DNA from: SIG440 sp045578305
GTDB taxonomy: Bacteria > Bacillota > Clostridia > Monoglobales > Monoglobaceae
Reading direction: 5' to 3'
Assembly (NCBI GenBank): GCA_045578305.1
Contig: JAZNKA010000055.1
Coordinates: 1 to 26,355, forward strand
DNA length: 26,355 nucleotides
Shown piece by piece: positions 13,526 through 21,078 of this stretch. The translations under genes and the position numbers were made by a program. Within the stretch, counting starts at the first letter, position 1. Each line of letters begins with the position of its first letter. The notes beneath the pieces are model-generated. The model searched no databases. It saw only the letters and a list, made by a program, of their open reading frames with translations, and was not told where the DNA came from.

Positions 13526-15592
13526 ATGCTTTTAAAAGAAAAACGCTATGATTTTAAAAAAGAACTGCTCGAAGTACACAAAAAGGATCGTCGCGACCAT
13601 TCACTCACTCCAAACGAAAACGAGTTAGTTATACCTAACGGCTTTGCAATTTTGCTCCCGGAGGCTTGCGATAAGGTAGTCCTGACCGCAGCAAAAGATT
13701 TTTCTGATTATCTGCTGACATCAATGAATGTCTCGTCTATGATAAGCTATACAAATCTTGGCTCTTCGCCAAGTCTTGTGATTTCGCTCAATCAGGATAT
13801 CGACGAGGCTTCGGGATATATGGGATACCGCATTTCGGTTTCGGACAGCGGTATCACCCTCGAGGGATATGACTCACGCGGGGTTGCTCAGGGGCTTTAC
13901 TTCCTTGAAGATTTGATGAACTTAAGACGCGCACCCTATCTTGAAAAAAGGGTTATCGCGCGCAAAGCAATGTTCACTCCCCGAATTGTCCAGTCGCCTT
14001 TTGGTATGCTTGAATTTGGCGACGAGGCGCTTTCTCAAATCGCACATCTTGGTTATGACGCCATTTCGCTGTGGATTAAAGATTTAAACCTCTCGCTTCG
14101 CGATGATTTTGTTGATATGACCCTTATCACAGAACGCGCCGAAAAATATGGGATCAAGGTCTATATTTCGCTTTATGCAACTCACGGAAAGCATCCGTCG
14201 GAAGAAGATGCCGAAGAATTTTATGACAATCTCTATGGCAGAATTTTCAGAGCGTGCCCCAAACTCCACGGTATAAAGCTTGTTGGCGAGGGCTTGCAGT
14301 TTAACAGCCAGGACCCCAAGGTAAAAAGCGGCGAGCAGCCTGCCGGCTGGTGGCCCTGCTCCGACTATCCCGAGTTTGTGTCGCTTCTGGCAAAGGTTAT
14401 CCGCAAAGTAAAACCCGATGCTGATATCATATTCAGCACATACAACTGGGGTTGGGCACCCAAAGAGGACAGACTGAGGCTTATCGAGTCACTGCCCACT
14501 GACATAAGCCTGATTGTAACATGGGATATGCGCGAAATGTTCAAGGTAAGGAACTCGGTCGAAGATGTTGTTGACTACACCCTTTCGTTTGTGGGCCCCG
14601 GTTCGTACTTCAGCAGCGAGGCAATCGCCGCCAAAAAACGCGGAATTCGCCTTTATGCAAATTCGCAGACCGCAGGCCGCACATGGGACTTTGGGCTTAT
14701 CCCTTACGAGCCGATGCCTTATCAGTGGATTAAGCGTTACGAAAGAATGATACAGGCACGAAACGAGTGGAACCTTGCCGGACTTCTTGAGACAATCCAT
14801 TACGGATTTCACCCCTCATTTATCAGCGAGCTTGAAAAATGGGCGTTCTTCACCCACGAAGAAGACCTTGCTGATGTGCTGAAAGCTCTTTTAAAAAGAG
14901 ATTTTGGAGAGGAAAATATAGATGCCCTTGACAAAGCTATGCACCTTTGGAGCGATGCAATAACCCACTATGTACCGACAAACGACGACCAGTACGGACC
15001 GTTCCGAATTGGCCCTGCTTTTCCGCTTTGGCTGCGTGATGTAAGAGCATACCCAGAGGGCGGACGCCTTCCCAACGAAAACAAGCCTATGTTTGGAAAC
15101 GGTGTTTACAGAGGTCAGTACGATATCAAGTGTGACGTTGACCGTGCTTCTATGCCCGGCGTGCGTGTTGGCGACGAAATGAAAGAGCTTGAGGTTATGA
15201 CAGACCTCTTTGCTGACGGAATTTCTGTTCTTGAAGAAATCAAAAATCCAAACGATGCACTTCTCAAGCTTATCAACCTTGGAAAGTATATATACCACAC
15301 CTGCATTACGGTTATGGACTGCAAAAAGCTTTATATCCTCAAGCACAAGCTTGCAATCGCCGCAACGCGCGAGGAAAATGCAAAGCTTATCGACGAAATC
15401 GAGGCGATTTTGCTGTCTGAACGCGAAAATGTCGAAAAAACCATCCCGATTGTCCAGGTGGACTCGCGAATTGGCTGGGAGCCGAGTATGGAATATATGG
15501 GAGACGAAAAATGTCTCAGATGGAAACTCAATCAGCTTGATGACGACCTCAAAAATACCCTCGGGATTTATCGCAGATCAAATTCTCTTTAA
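13526..15592 (+). CDS. Large glycoside-hydrolase-like protein with GH20b-like N-terminal domain
   Basis: A 688-aa cytosolic protein with no signal peptide. Residues about 25-150 (VIPNGFAILLPEACDKVVLTAA..., SGYMGYRISVSDSGITLEGYDSRGVAQGLYFLEDLM) resemble the zincin-like domain found before GH20 and related glycosidase barrels. A TIM-barrel-like region follows (DAISLWIKDLNLSL, GIKVYISLYATHG, GIKLVGEGLQF, ADIIFSTYNWGW, ISLIVTWDMREM, GIRLYANSQTAG, NLAGLLETIHYGFHP). I do not see the HxGxDE signature of true GH20 hexosaminidases, so the catalytic family and substrate are uncertain. The E of GEGLQF and the acidic residues after barrel strands are candidates for catalysis. Expression is probably controlled by the divergent AraC regulator. 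Confidence 0.8.
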   Translation: MLLKEKRYDFKKELLEVHKKDRRDHSLTPNENELVIPNGFAILLPEACDKVVLTAAKDFSDYLLTSMNVSSMISYTNLGSSPSLVISLNQDIDEASGYMGYRISVSDSGITLEGYDSRGVAQGLYFLEDLMNLRRAPYLEKRVIARKAMFTPRIVQSPFGMLEFGDEALSQIAHLGYDAISLWIKDLNLSLRDDFVDMTLITERAEKYGIKVYISLYATHGKHPSEEDAEEFYDNLYGRIFRACPKLHGIKLVGEGLQFNSQDPKVKSGEQPAGWWPCSDYPEFVSLLAKVIRKVKPDADIIFSTYNWGWAPKEDRLRLIESLPTDISLIVTWDMREMFKVRNSVEDVVDYTLSFVGPGSYFSSEAIAAKKRGIRLYANSQTAGRTWDFGLIPYEPMPYQWIKRYERMIQARNEWNLAGLLETIHYGFHPSFISELEKWAFFTHEEDLADVLKALLKRDFGEENIDALDKAMHLWSDAITHYVPTNDDQYGPFRIGPAFPLWLRDVRAYPEGGRLPNENKPMFGNGVYRGQYDIKCDVDRASMPGVRVGDEMKELEVMTDLFADGISVLEEIKNPNDALLKLINLGKYIYHTCITVMDCKKLYILKHKLAIAATREENAKLIDEIEAILLSERENVEKTIPIVQVDSRIGWEPSMEYMGDEKCLRWKLNQLDDDLKNTLGIYRRSNSL

Positions 15593-15594
15593 TC

Positions 15595-15626
15595 AAAAAA
15601 AGCACTTCACAAGAAGTGCTTTTTTA
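15595..15626. terminator. Bidirectional terminator
   Basis: AAAAAAGCACTTC-ACAA-GAAGTGCTTTTTT, between the convergent stops at 15592 and 15629. Strong T tracts on both strands. Confidence 0.92.
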
Positions 15627-15628
15627 TA

Positions 15629-17389
15629 TTACAAGTCCGCAAGCCTTGCAAGCAAAACGGCACATTCGGCACGGGTTGCCGCGCCTTTTGGATTGAACTC
15701 GCCGGTTTCGTAGCCGCTCAAAAGCTGATTTTCGGCAAGGCTTGATACGGCAAGTCTTGCATATTCCGAAATCTCGTTTGCGTCCGAAAATTCGGCTTCA
15801 AGCGAAAAGTCGCTGCTTTCTTTAAGCTTGCCCTGTTTTTTAAGAGTACGCCAGGCAAGTGTTGCCATATCCTCGCGACTTATCAAACCCGACGGGTCAA
15901 AAATATTCCCTTCGCGGCCTGTGGCAAATCCAAGCGCTTTTGCGATACCGATTTCGTTGTAATAGTATTTGTCTTTTGTGACATCGGCAAAATTTTCTGC
16001 AAACGGGACGTTTTGTTTGCTGAGCCGCACAAGCATAACCATAAAATCCGCCCTTGTGACCTTGCGCGCGCAACCAAATGTTCCGTCGCCCATGCCCTTT
16101 GCAATGCCTTTCGAAACAAGGCTCTCTATTGACTCTTTAGCCCAGGGGAAGTCCTTGACATCACTAAAAACACTAAGCTCACCTGCGTTTAGTCTTGTCA
16201 AAAAATCGTTTAACGCAGGAGTCTCGACAATGCTGCCAAGGCGATACTGCACTGTTCCCGAGCAGTTTTCCAAGGCTTTTATCATCAAGGCTTGATTTTC
16301 AAGCTCGCGCAGCCCTTTTTCGCTGTACCAGACCGAACTGGCATCTGTTTCTTCTGCTATACGATATGCCCCCTGACCTATGCAAAGGACAACATTGGTG
16401 CCGCTTATTGCATTATTCCACCAGTTGGCAAGCTCCTTAAAGTCTGCGGTCTGGTATCCGATATTCCAATAAATCTGTGGGATAATAATGTCGACCAGCT
16501 CTTCTTTGACCCAAAGGCGTGTATCTGCGTAATAGTCAAAATATGCCTGCCTGCCCGAAGTGTTGCTTCCGTCTGGATGGGATTCTTTGTTCGCCCATAT
16601 TCCTGACGGGCTGACCGAAAACAAAAGATTGGGGTTGACCTTTTTTATTGCATTTTTAAGTTCTTTCACAAGCTGAAAGGTGTTGTTTCGGCGCCAGTCG
16701 CCGATTTCCCGGAATTCTCCGCCATGTTTTGCAAAAGTTTCGCCGTCGGGAAAAGCGCTTGACGGATAAAAATAGTCGTCGATGTGTATGCCATCAATAG
16801 CATAGTTCTGGGCAAGCTCAACTGCGCCGTCAACCACAAGCTTGATTGATTCCGGCTCGCCCGGGTCAAGATACAGCTTGCCGTCGGTGTGCTTTTTTAC
16901 AAGATGCGAAAACTTTTTTGCTATGCTGTTTTCTGCCGGATTGTCGCTGTCCTTTTCGGAAGCTGTCAGACGATAGGGATTTATCCATGCGTGCACCGAA
17001 ATACCCGCCTCGTGTGCAATTTTTGTTATGTAGCTAAGGGGGTCAAAGTCGTTTTGAGGAGCGGCACCCTCGGTCCCGGTAAGATATCTTGACCAGGGAT
17101 AGATTTCGGATTTGTAAAAGGCGTCGCCTGTCGGACGCACCTGTAGGAACAAAGTGTTAAACCCTGCTTTTTTGACTGATTCCACCAGATTTTTTGCGTC
17201 TTGGCGGAGTGTGTCAGAGTTTTGAGTGGGGGCAGAGGGATAGTCCATAGAATAAAGTGTTGCAGCCCAGACGCCCTTGACAGTTTGCGAATCTGCAAGG
17301 ACCTTGCCGTTGTTTTTTGGAGCAATTACCGAACTGATACAAAAGACCAACCCCAAAACAACACAAATTGCTTTTATTGTTCGTGTCAC
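15629..17389 (-). CDS. Secreted GHL10-type glycosidase with three S-layer-homology domains
   Basis: A 586-aa exported protein. Signal peptide at about 1-32 (TIKAICVVLGLVFCISSVIA). Residues about 38-370 form a family-10-like glycosylhydrolase domain (GHL10, PF02638), with VKGVWAATLYSMDYP, GFNTLFLQVRPTGDAFY, AHEAGISVHAWINPYRL, IDGIHIDDYFYP and VDIIIPQIYWNIGY. Three SLH domains follow (FSDVKDFPWAKESIESLVSKG, FADVTKDKYYYNEIGIAKA, FSDANEISEYARLAVSSLAEN), which anchor proteins non-covalently to secondary cell-wall polymer. Relatives are thought to act on peptidoglycan or wall glycans. It starts at GTG 17389 after AAAGGGTGA. Confidence 0.9.
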   Translation of the reverse strand: MTRTIKAICVVLGLVFCISSVIAPKNNGKVLADSQTVKGVWAATLYSMDYPSAPTQNSDTLRQDAKNLVESVKKAGFNTLFLQVRPTGDAFYKSEIYPWSRYLTGTEGAAPQNDFDPLSYITKIAHEAGISVHAWINPYRLTASEKDSDNPAENSIAKKFSHLVKKHTDGKLYLDPGEPESIKLVVDGAVELAQNYAIDGIHIDDYFYPSSAFPDGETFAKHGGEFREIGDWRRNNTFQLVKELKNAIKKVNPNLLFSVSPSGIWANKESHPDGSNTSGRQAYFDYYADTRLWVKEELVDIIIPQIYWNIGYQTADFKELANWWNNAISGTNVVLCIGQGAYRIAEETDASSVWYSEKGLRELENQALMIKALENCSGTVQYRLGSIVETPALNDFLTRLNAGELSVFSDVKDFPWAKESIESLVSKGIAKGMGDGTFGCARKVTRADFMVMLVRLSKQNVPFAENFADVTKDKYYYNEIGIAKALGFATGREGNIFDPSGLISREDMATLAWRTLKKQGKLKESSDFSLEAEFSDANEISEYARLAVSSLAENQLLSGYETGEFNPKGAATRAECAVLLARLADL

Positions 17390-17472
17390 AAAAAATCACC
17401 CTTTCTTATTTTCACACTCCGCACAGTTTGGCATAACATATTGTAAAAAAATAAAAGCGGAGGTTTTGTATA

Positions 17473-17955
17473 ATGCTTAAAGTGTACGATGCAATTGCAC
17501 ATCTCAGCGGAAGCAGCCTCGCCCCCGATGTGCGCGGAACGGTAAAGTTTTTGAAAATCAACGATGGAACATGGGTGGAGGCAGAGGTGTTTGGACTCCC
17601 TGATTTTGCTGAAGCGACAGACAGCTCGGCACAGGTTGGTCCGTTTGCCTTTCATATTCACGATATGGACACCTGCGGCAGCACAAGCGGCGACGCTCCA
17701 TTTATGGCGGCGGGCGGACACTGGAATCCCGACGGCGAGCCGCACGGCAATCATGCAGGGGACTTTCCAGTCCTGTTTTCAAATTGTGGAACTGCAAAAA
17801 TGCTGTTTTTTACAAACCGGTTTTACCCCGAGGATGTGGTCGGGCGCTCGGTTGTGATTCATCAGTCGCCTGATGACTACAAGACTCAGCCGGCATCAGG
17901 AGGAAACCGCATCGCCTGCGGAGCAATCCAACAGGTCGCGCCGCCCCTGCTTTGA
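17473..17955 (+). CDS. Cu/Zn superoxide dismutase family protein, no signal peptide
   Basis: A 160-aa SOD_Cu family protein. All metal ligands can be placed: H61 and H63 (FHIH), bridging H83 in GGHWNP, H91, H94 and D97 in HGNHAGDFP, and H130 in VIHQSPDD. The active-site arginine is R146 in GGNRIACG, and C68 and C149 match the usual disulphide. Compared with eukaryotic SOD1 the zinc loop is about 6 residues shorter. Most bacterial Cu/Zn SODs are exported, but this one starts directly with MLKVYDAIAHL, so it is probably cytosolic. The ATG follows GCGGAGG. A structured repeat element and a hairpin lie downstream. Confidence 0.9.
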   Translation: MLKVYDAIAHLSGSSLAPDVRGTVKFLKINDGTWVEAEVFGLPDFAEATDSSAQVGPFAFHIHDMDTCGSTSGDAPFMAAGGHWNPDGEPHGNHAGDFPVLFSNCGTAKMLFFTNRFYPEDVVGRSVVIHQSPDDYKTQPASGGNRIACGAIQQVAPPLL

Positions 17956-17991
17956 TTTTAACATACTTTTAAAGCACAAAATGTCGAAAAG

Positions 17992-18017
17992 AGGCTGTGA
18001 TAAAATTGTCACAGCCT
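17992..18017 (+). terminator. Hairpin downstream of the superoxide dismutase gene
   Basis: AGGCTGTGA / TCACAGCCT, 8-nt loop, 37 bp after the stop, followed by TATTGGATTTTA, a poor T tract. The GCTGTGATAAAAT part recurs inverted at 18049-18071 and 18288-18310. Confidence 0.55.
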
Positions 18018-18048
18018 TATTGGATTTTATGAAATTTTGTTTTGTAAA

Positions 18049-18071
18049 GTCTGTGCATTTTATCACAGCTT
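18049..18071. repeat. 23-bp direct repeat, copy 1
   Basis: Identical over 23 bp to 18288-18310 and in the same orientation, 239 bp apart. The core CTGTG-N8-CACAG is itself a small hairpin. The second copy overlaps the last codons of holA, so this copy looks like a duplicated gene tail. Confidence 0.85.
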
Positions 18072-18099
18072 GTTTCAAGCGAAGAGAAAATAGTGCAGA

Positions 18100-18170
18100 A
18101 CGGACAAACTGCGCCCGCAGGGGTTACCCGAAGGCGTACGCGGGTACGCCGAGAGGCAAAGTTTGTTCGT
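18100..18170 (+). ncRNA. Structured intergenic element, copy 1 (with 23552-23631)
   Basis: The outer helix ACGGACAAACT/AGTTTGTTCGT encloses GCC/GGC, a GGGTTACCC mini-hairpin, GAA, and the hairpin GGCGTAC-GCGG-GTACGCC, then GAGAGGC. The same order of parts is found at 23552-23631 with compensatory base changes. An inverted repeat (18190-18213) follows. Orientation is taken as plus because both copies follow plus-strand genes and hairpins. I cannot name it; it could be a structured RNA, a 3'-UTR element or a small mobile repeat. This and the flanking repeats account for the gene-free stretch 17956-18301. I see no credible protein gene there. Confidence 0.6.
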
Positions 18171-18189
18171 AGCATAAAGCTTTGAAATA

Positions 18190-18213
18190 AAAATTCGTCA
18201 GCAGACGAATTTT
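18190..18213 (+). terminator. Inverted repeat after element copy 1
   Basis: AAAATTCGTC-AGCA-GACGAATTTT, 10-bp stem, followed by CACTTTT. It lies 19 bp after the structured element and resembles an intrinsic terminator for either strand. Confidence 0.55.
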
Positions 18214-18287
18214 CACTTTTGAATTAAATGTGTTTGAGTTGTTCAATTTTTAAAGTGGGATTTTTATAGTATTTTGTGCTTTATGCG

Positions 18288-18310
18288 GTCTGTGCATTTT
18301 ATCACAGCTT
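18288..18310. repeat. 23-bp direct repeat, copy 2, overlapping the holA stop
   Basis: Second copy of the 18049-18071 repeat. Its last 9 bases are the end of holA (18302 onward). Together the copies bracket the segment that contains structured element copy 1. Confidence 0.85.
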
Positions 18311-19315
18311 ATAAAGAAGTTTTGATGCATACATTTCCACTGCCGCCCACTTGTCAAGCCGTCCCGAACGCACCAGGGCGGTATATTCAGGAGCAGAAAG
18401 CGTCATATTTACAAGAAATTCCTCGCTGAAGTTTTTTGAGCTTCGGATAAGCTTGTCAACAACAAAAGTGGGGCGCTTCGGCTCGAAATATGCGGCAATT
18501 TTTTCGGTGCTCAGCTTTTCAAAGCAAAGCTGTTTTACCATCAAAAGCTCGCCCACGCGGCTCGACAAAAGCGAAAATATGGTTGACGGATTTTCGCCCG
18601 ATGCACGCAGCGCGGCAAGCTCGTCAAAAACCCCTTGCGAGCGGCCTTCGGCAATATTGTCTATCACATCAAAAATACGGGTTTCGATTGACTTTGATAC
18701 AACCGCCTCGACGTCGTCGGCAGTTATTTTTTCGCGCTCGCCTACAAAGCTTATCAGCTTGTTTGCTTCGTTAAAAAGCGGCGCCATTGATGTTCCGCAA
18801 CGCTTGATGATTGAGCCGATGTCCCTTGGGAGTATGCTTTTGCCCTTATCAGCAAACATTTTGTCCAACCAGCGTTCAAGCTGTACGGGCGAAAGAAAGT
18901 CAAACTTGACAATGCCGCAATTTTGACGGATGGGGTCAAGATTTTTTTCTTTCTTCTTGTCAAAGCCCGCTTCGCAAAATATCACGCAAAGATATTCGGG
19001 CAAATCTTTAAGCATTTCACACACTTTTTTGTAGTCCGCAAGCTTTGCGTTGTTAAAAATCCCCGAATTTTTGACAACCACCATTCTTTTTTCGGACATT
19101 ACGGGCACAGACATCAGTTCTTCATTAAGCCTTGACAGCGAGAGCTTTTTGTCGTCAAGGCAGGAAAAGTTGAGGTCCTCAAAATCAGGCTCAAGCAAGG
19201 CTCTTTTTATGGACCTTATTTTGTTTTCCATCAAAAACTGCTCTTCGCCCCAAAAGAAATAAAGCGTGCCAAGCGATTTGCTTTGAATTTGTCTGTCCAA
19301 ATCTTTTACTTCCAC
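18302..19315 (-). CDS. holA: DNA polymerase III subunit delta
   Basis: This 337-aa clamp-loader subunit opens the beta sliding clamp. The N-terminus TLYFFWGEEQFLMENKIRSIKRALL is typical (delta lacks a true Walker A). SVPVMSEKRMVVVKN follows, then the RQNCGIVKFDF and LERWLDKMF region and the helical collar domain with FDVIDNIAEG and VDKLIRSSKNFS near the end. Length is normal. It starts at GTG 19315 after AAGGAGGGG, 17 bp after the ComEC-like gene, which recalls the holA/comEC neighbourhood of other Firmicutes. The stop codon lies in a 23-bp sequence that is repeated 239 bp downstream. Confidence 0.95.
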   Translation of the reverse strand: MEVKDLDRQIQSKSLGTLYFFWGEEQFLMENKIRSIKRALLEPDFEDLNFSCLDDKKLSLSRLNEELMSVPVMSEKRMVVVKNSGIFNNAKLADYKKVCEMLKDLPEYLCVIFCEAGFDKKKEKNLDPIRQNCGIVKFDFLSPVQLERWLDKMFADKGKSILPRDIGSIIKRCGTSMAPLFNEANKLISFVGEREKITADDVEAVVSKSIETRIFDVIDNIAEGRSQGVFDELAALRASGENPSTIFSLLSSRVGELLMVKQLCFEKLSTEKIAAYFEPKRPTFVVDKLIRSSKNFSEEFLVNMTLSAPEYTALVRSGRLDKWAAVEMYASKLLYKL

Positions 19316-19332
19316 AAAAGCCCCTCCTTTTC

Positions 19333-20199
19333 CTAAAATCTACTTGCCTTTATTGATTCAATTCCTTTTTCGTTCAGGCGGAATGTAATGTTTCCATCGG
19401 TATCAGTGCGATAAATCCGCACATCGTCATCCTCAAGTGCAAAGACTGTTTCGTGGTGCGGATGCCCATAGCTGTTGTCTTCTCCGCATTGGATTATGGC
19501 ATAGGTCGGGTCTGCTGCCTGCAAAAATTCGGCACACGAAGAAGTTGACGAGCCGTGATGTGCGACCTTAAGAATGTCGGTTTCGATTTCGTATTTTCTT
19601 GCAATTATTTCTTCGGCGGGTTGCTCGATATCCCCGGTAAAAAGAATGGTCGTACCCCAATATTCAAGTTTAAGCACGAGCGAATTATCATTTTCGTTGT
19701 CCGAAAATCCACCCATCATGGGATGCAATACTGCAATTTTCAGGTTTGGGTCAATTTCGGGAAGCAAATCTCCTTCCGAAACACAGACAACCTCGGCGTT
19801 TTCTTTGACGGCTGCATCAATCAGGCGCTTTTTTGTTTTGTTTTTGGGCTCGTAATCCGGAAGCACCAAAGACTTGACCAAAAATGTTTCAAATACGTCG
19901 TCTGCCGCACCCGCGTGGTCACTGTGATAGTGGCTTGCCACCAACGCGTCAAGCGATACGACCCCCTGGGAAATCAAAAACGGCTTCAGCAACAAATCAA
20001 ACGATTCCTCTTCGCCGCAGTCGAGCAGCATCGTTTTGCCGTTTGGGGCTTTTATAAAAACAGAGTCGCCCTGCCCTACATCAACAAAGGTGACGATAAG
20101 TCCGTCAAAACTGTCAGTCGGGAACGAACGATACGCAAACGCCGCAAGGCATACTGCCACAAGCAAAAGCAAACGAAATTTCTTTTTTGTCCTTGACAT
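19333..20199 (-). CDS. ComEC/Rec2-like metallo-beta-lactamase hydrolase, membrane-anchored or secreted
   Basis: A 288-aa protein with a basic, hydrophobic N-terminus (KKKFRLLLLVAVCLAAFAY, signal anchor or signal peptide), then the MBL fold of the ComEC C-terminal domain: VDVGQGDSVFIKAPNGKTMLLDCG, SHYHSDHAG, NDNSLVLKL, LFTGDIE, VAHHGSSTS and GHPHHE. ComEC itself has a large DNA-channel domain before this domain; here it is missing and replaced by one hydrophobic segment. In ComEC the domain is implicated in degrading the non-transforming DNA strand. The role of the free-standing form is not settled. It starts at ATG 20199 with AGGAGG upstream, in an operon with holA. Confidence 0.88.
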   Translation of the reverse strand: MSRTKKKFRLLLLVAVCLAAFAYRSFPTDSFDGLIVTFVDVGQGDSVFIKAPNGKTMLLDCGEEESFDLLLKPFLISQGVVSLDALVASHYHSDHAGAADDVFETFLVKSLVLPDYEPKNKTKKRLIDAAVKENAEVVCVSEGDLLPEIDPNLKIAVLHPMMGGFSDNENDNSLVLKLEYWGTTILFTGDIEQPAEEIIARKYEIETDILKVAHHGSSTSSCAEFLQAADPTYAIIQCGEDNSYGHPHHETVFALEDDDVRIYRTDTDGNITFRLNEKGIESIKASRF

Positions 20200-20223
20200 A
20201 AGCGGCCGCCCTCCTTTGACAGA

Positions 20224-20250
20224 TAAAAAACAAGAGGGTCAAAGACCCTC
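20224..20250 (-). terminator. Terminator of the NlpC/P60 gene
   Basis: GAGGGTC-AAA-GACCCTC with a TTGTTTTTT tail on the minus strand, 13 bp after the NlpC/P60 stop and before the ComEC-like gene. Confidence 0.85.
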
Positions 20251-20262
20251 CCTTTGATATTT

Positions 20263-20949
20263 TTAGTTAAAAATTCGTCTTCCACAGGTCAGACGCCAGG
20301 AGTAATTTCCTGTAACAATGCTTTCGTACTTGACAACATCACCGGTCTGCGGCGAGTGAATCATCATTCCGTTGCCGGCATAAATTCCGACATGGTTGAT
20401 GTATCCGCTTTTGTTTGCAAAACCGACGATATCACCCGGCTGAAGCGCATTTTTGGGCACCCAGATGCCGTTTGTCATCTGGTCCTGTGCTACACGGTTG
20501 AGTGTGACGCCCATGCTTTTGTAAAGGTAATATACAAAACCGCTGCAGTCAAATCCCGAAGGCGAAGCGCCGCCATAAACATATGGTGTGCCCAGGAATT
20601 TTTTTGCAAGCTCAACAACAGCTTGTCCTTTTGTTGACACTGCGCCGTTTCGCGATGAGGGATTTTCGCCTTGCATAACCTTCAGGTAATCAAGCGAAAC
20701 ATAACCTGACTTGCCAAAATATGTAACCTTTGCCCAGCCTGACTGAATGCTTTCAACCGAAACGGTCTGGCCGTTTGGAATTTGTGAGACTATTGATGAA
20801 GAAGTGCTTGCTTCGCTGCGTAAGTTAAGAAGCGAAGCTGTCACAATCCCATATCGGGAAGTTTCTTCTGCCCAAGCGGTACAAAATACCGACAGACAAA
20901 TTATAACAACTGCGGTCAAAACCGCTGTAAATTTCTTAAAATAATTCAA
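20263..20949 (-). CDS. Secreted NlpC/P60 cell-wall endopeptidase with SH3 domain
   Basis: A 228-aa exported enzyme that cleaves peptidoglycan stem peptides. Signal peptide 1-27, cleaved after AWA. A bacterial SH3 domain spans about 33-91 (YGIVTASLLNLRSEASTSSSIVSQI, GWAKVTYFGKSGYVS). The NlpC/P60 catalytic domain spans about 107-228, with C135 in FDCSGFVYYLY, H186 in INHVGIY and H198 in MIHSP as the likely triad, and PGDIVGF between them. It starts at TTG 20949 with GGAGGT at 9-nt spacing. Its promoter is a perfect sigma-A consensus, so it is probably well expressed. Cell separation or wall turnover is the likely role. Confidence 0.93.
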   Translation of the reverse strand: MNYFKKFTAVLTAVVIICLSVFCTAWAEETSRYGIVTASLLNLRSEASTSSSIVSQIPNGQTVSVESIQSGWAKVTYFGKSGYVSLDYLKVMQGENPSSRNGAVSTKGQAVVELAKKFLGTPYVYGGASPSGFDCSGFVYYLYKSMGVTLNRVAQDQMTNGIWVPKNALQPGDIVGFANKSGYINHVGIYAGNGMMIHSPQTGDVVKYESIVTGNYSWRLTCGRRIFN

Positions 20950-21027
20950 AATTAAAGTACCTCCAAAATCTTCTGTTTTCCGCTATCCTCCTTTGAAAAA
21001 TATATTTTTTACAAATCATACAAAACT

Positions 21028-21056
21028 ATTATAACCTAAAAATTTTGTTTTGTCAA
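21028..21056 (-). promoter_or_regulatory. Consensus sigma-A promoter of the NlpC/P60 gene
   Basis: On the minus strand TTGACA (21051-21056), 17 bp, TATAAT (21028-21033), both hexamers perfect. The transcript has a leader of about 70 nt that contains an extra AAAGGAGG at about 20990-20997 with no start codon at a proper distance. Confidence 0.88.
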
Positions 21057-21078
21057 GTTTTTGAACTTTTGCCCAAAT

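Noticed and set aside
17873..18172. 99-codon plus-strand ORF after the SOD gene
   Set aside because: It overlaps the end of the SOD gene in another frame and then reads through the hairpin and the structured element; no ribosome binding site.
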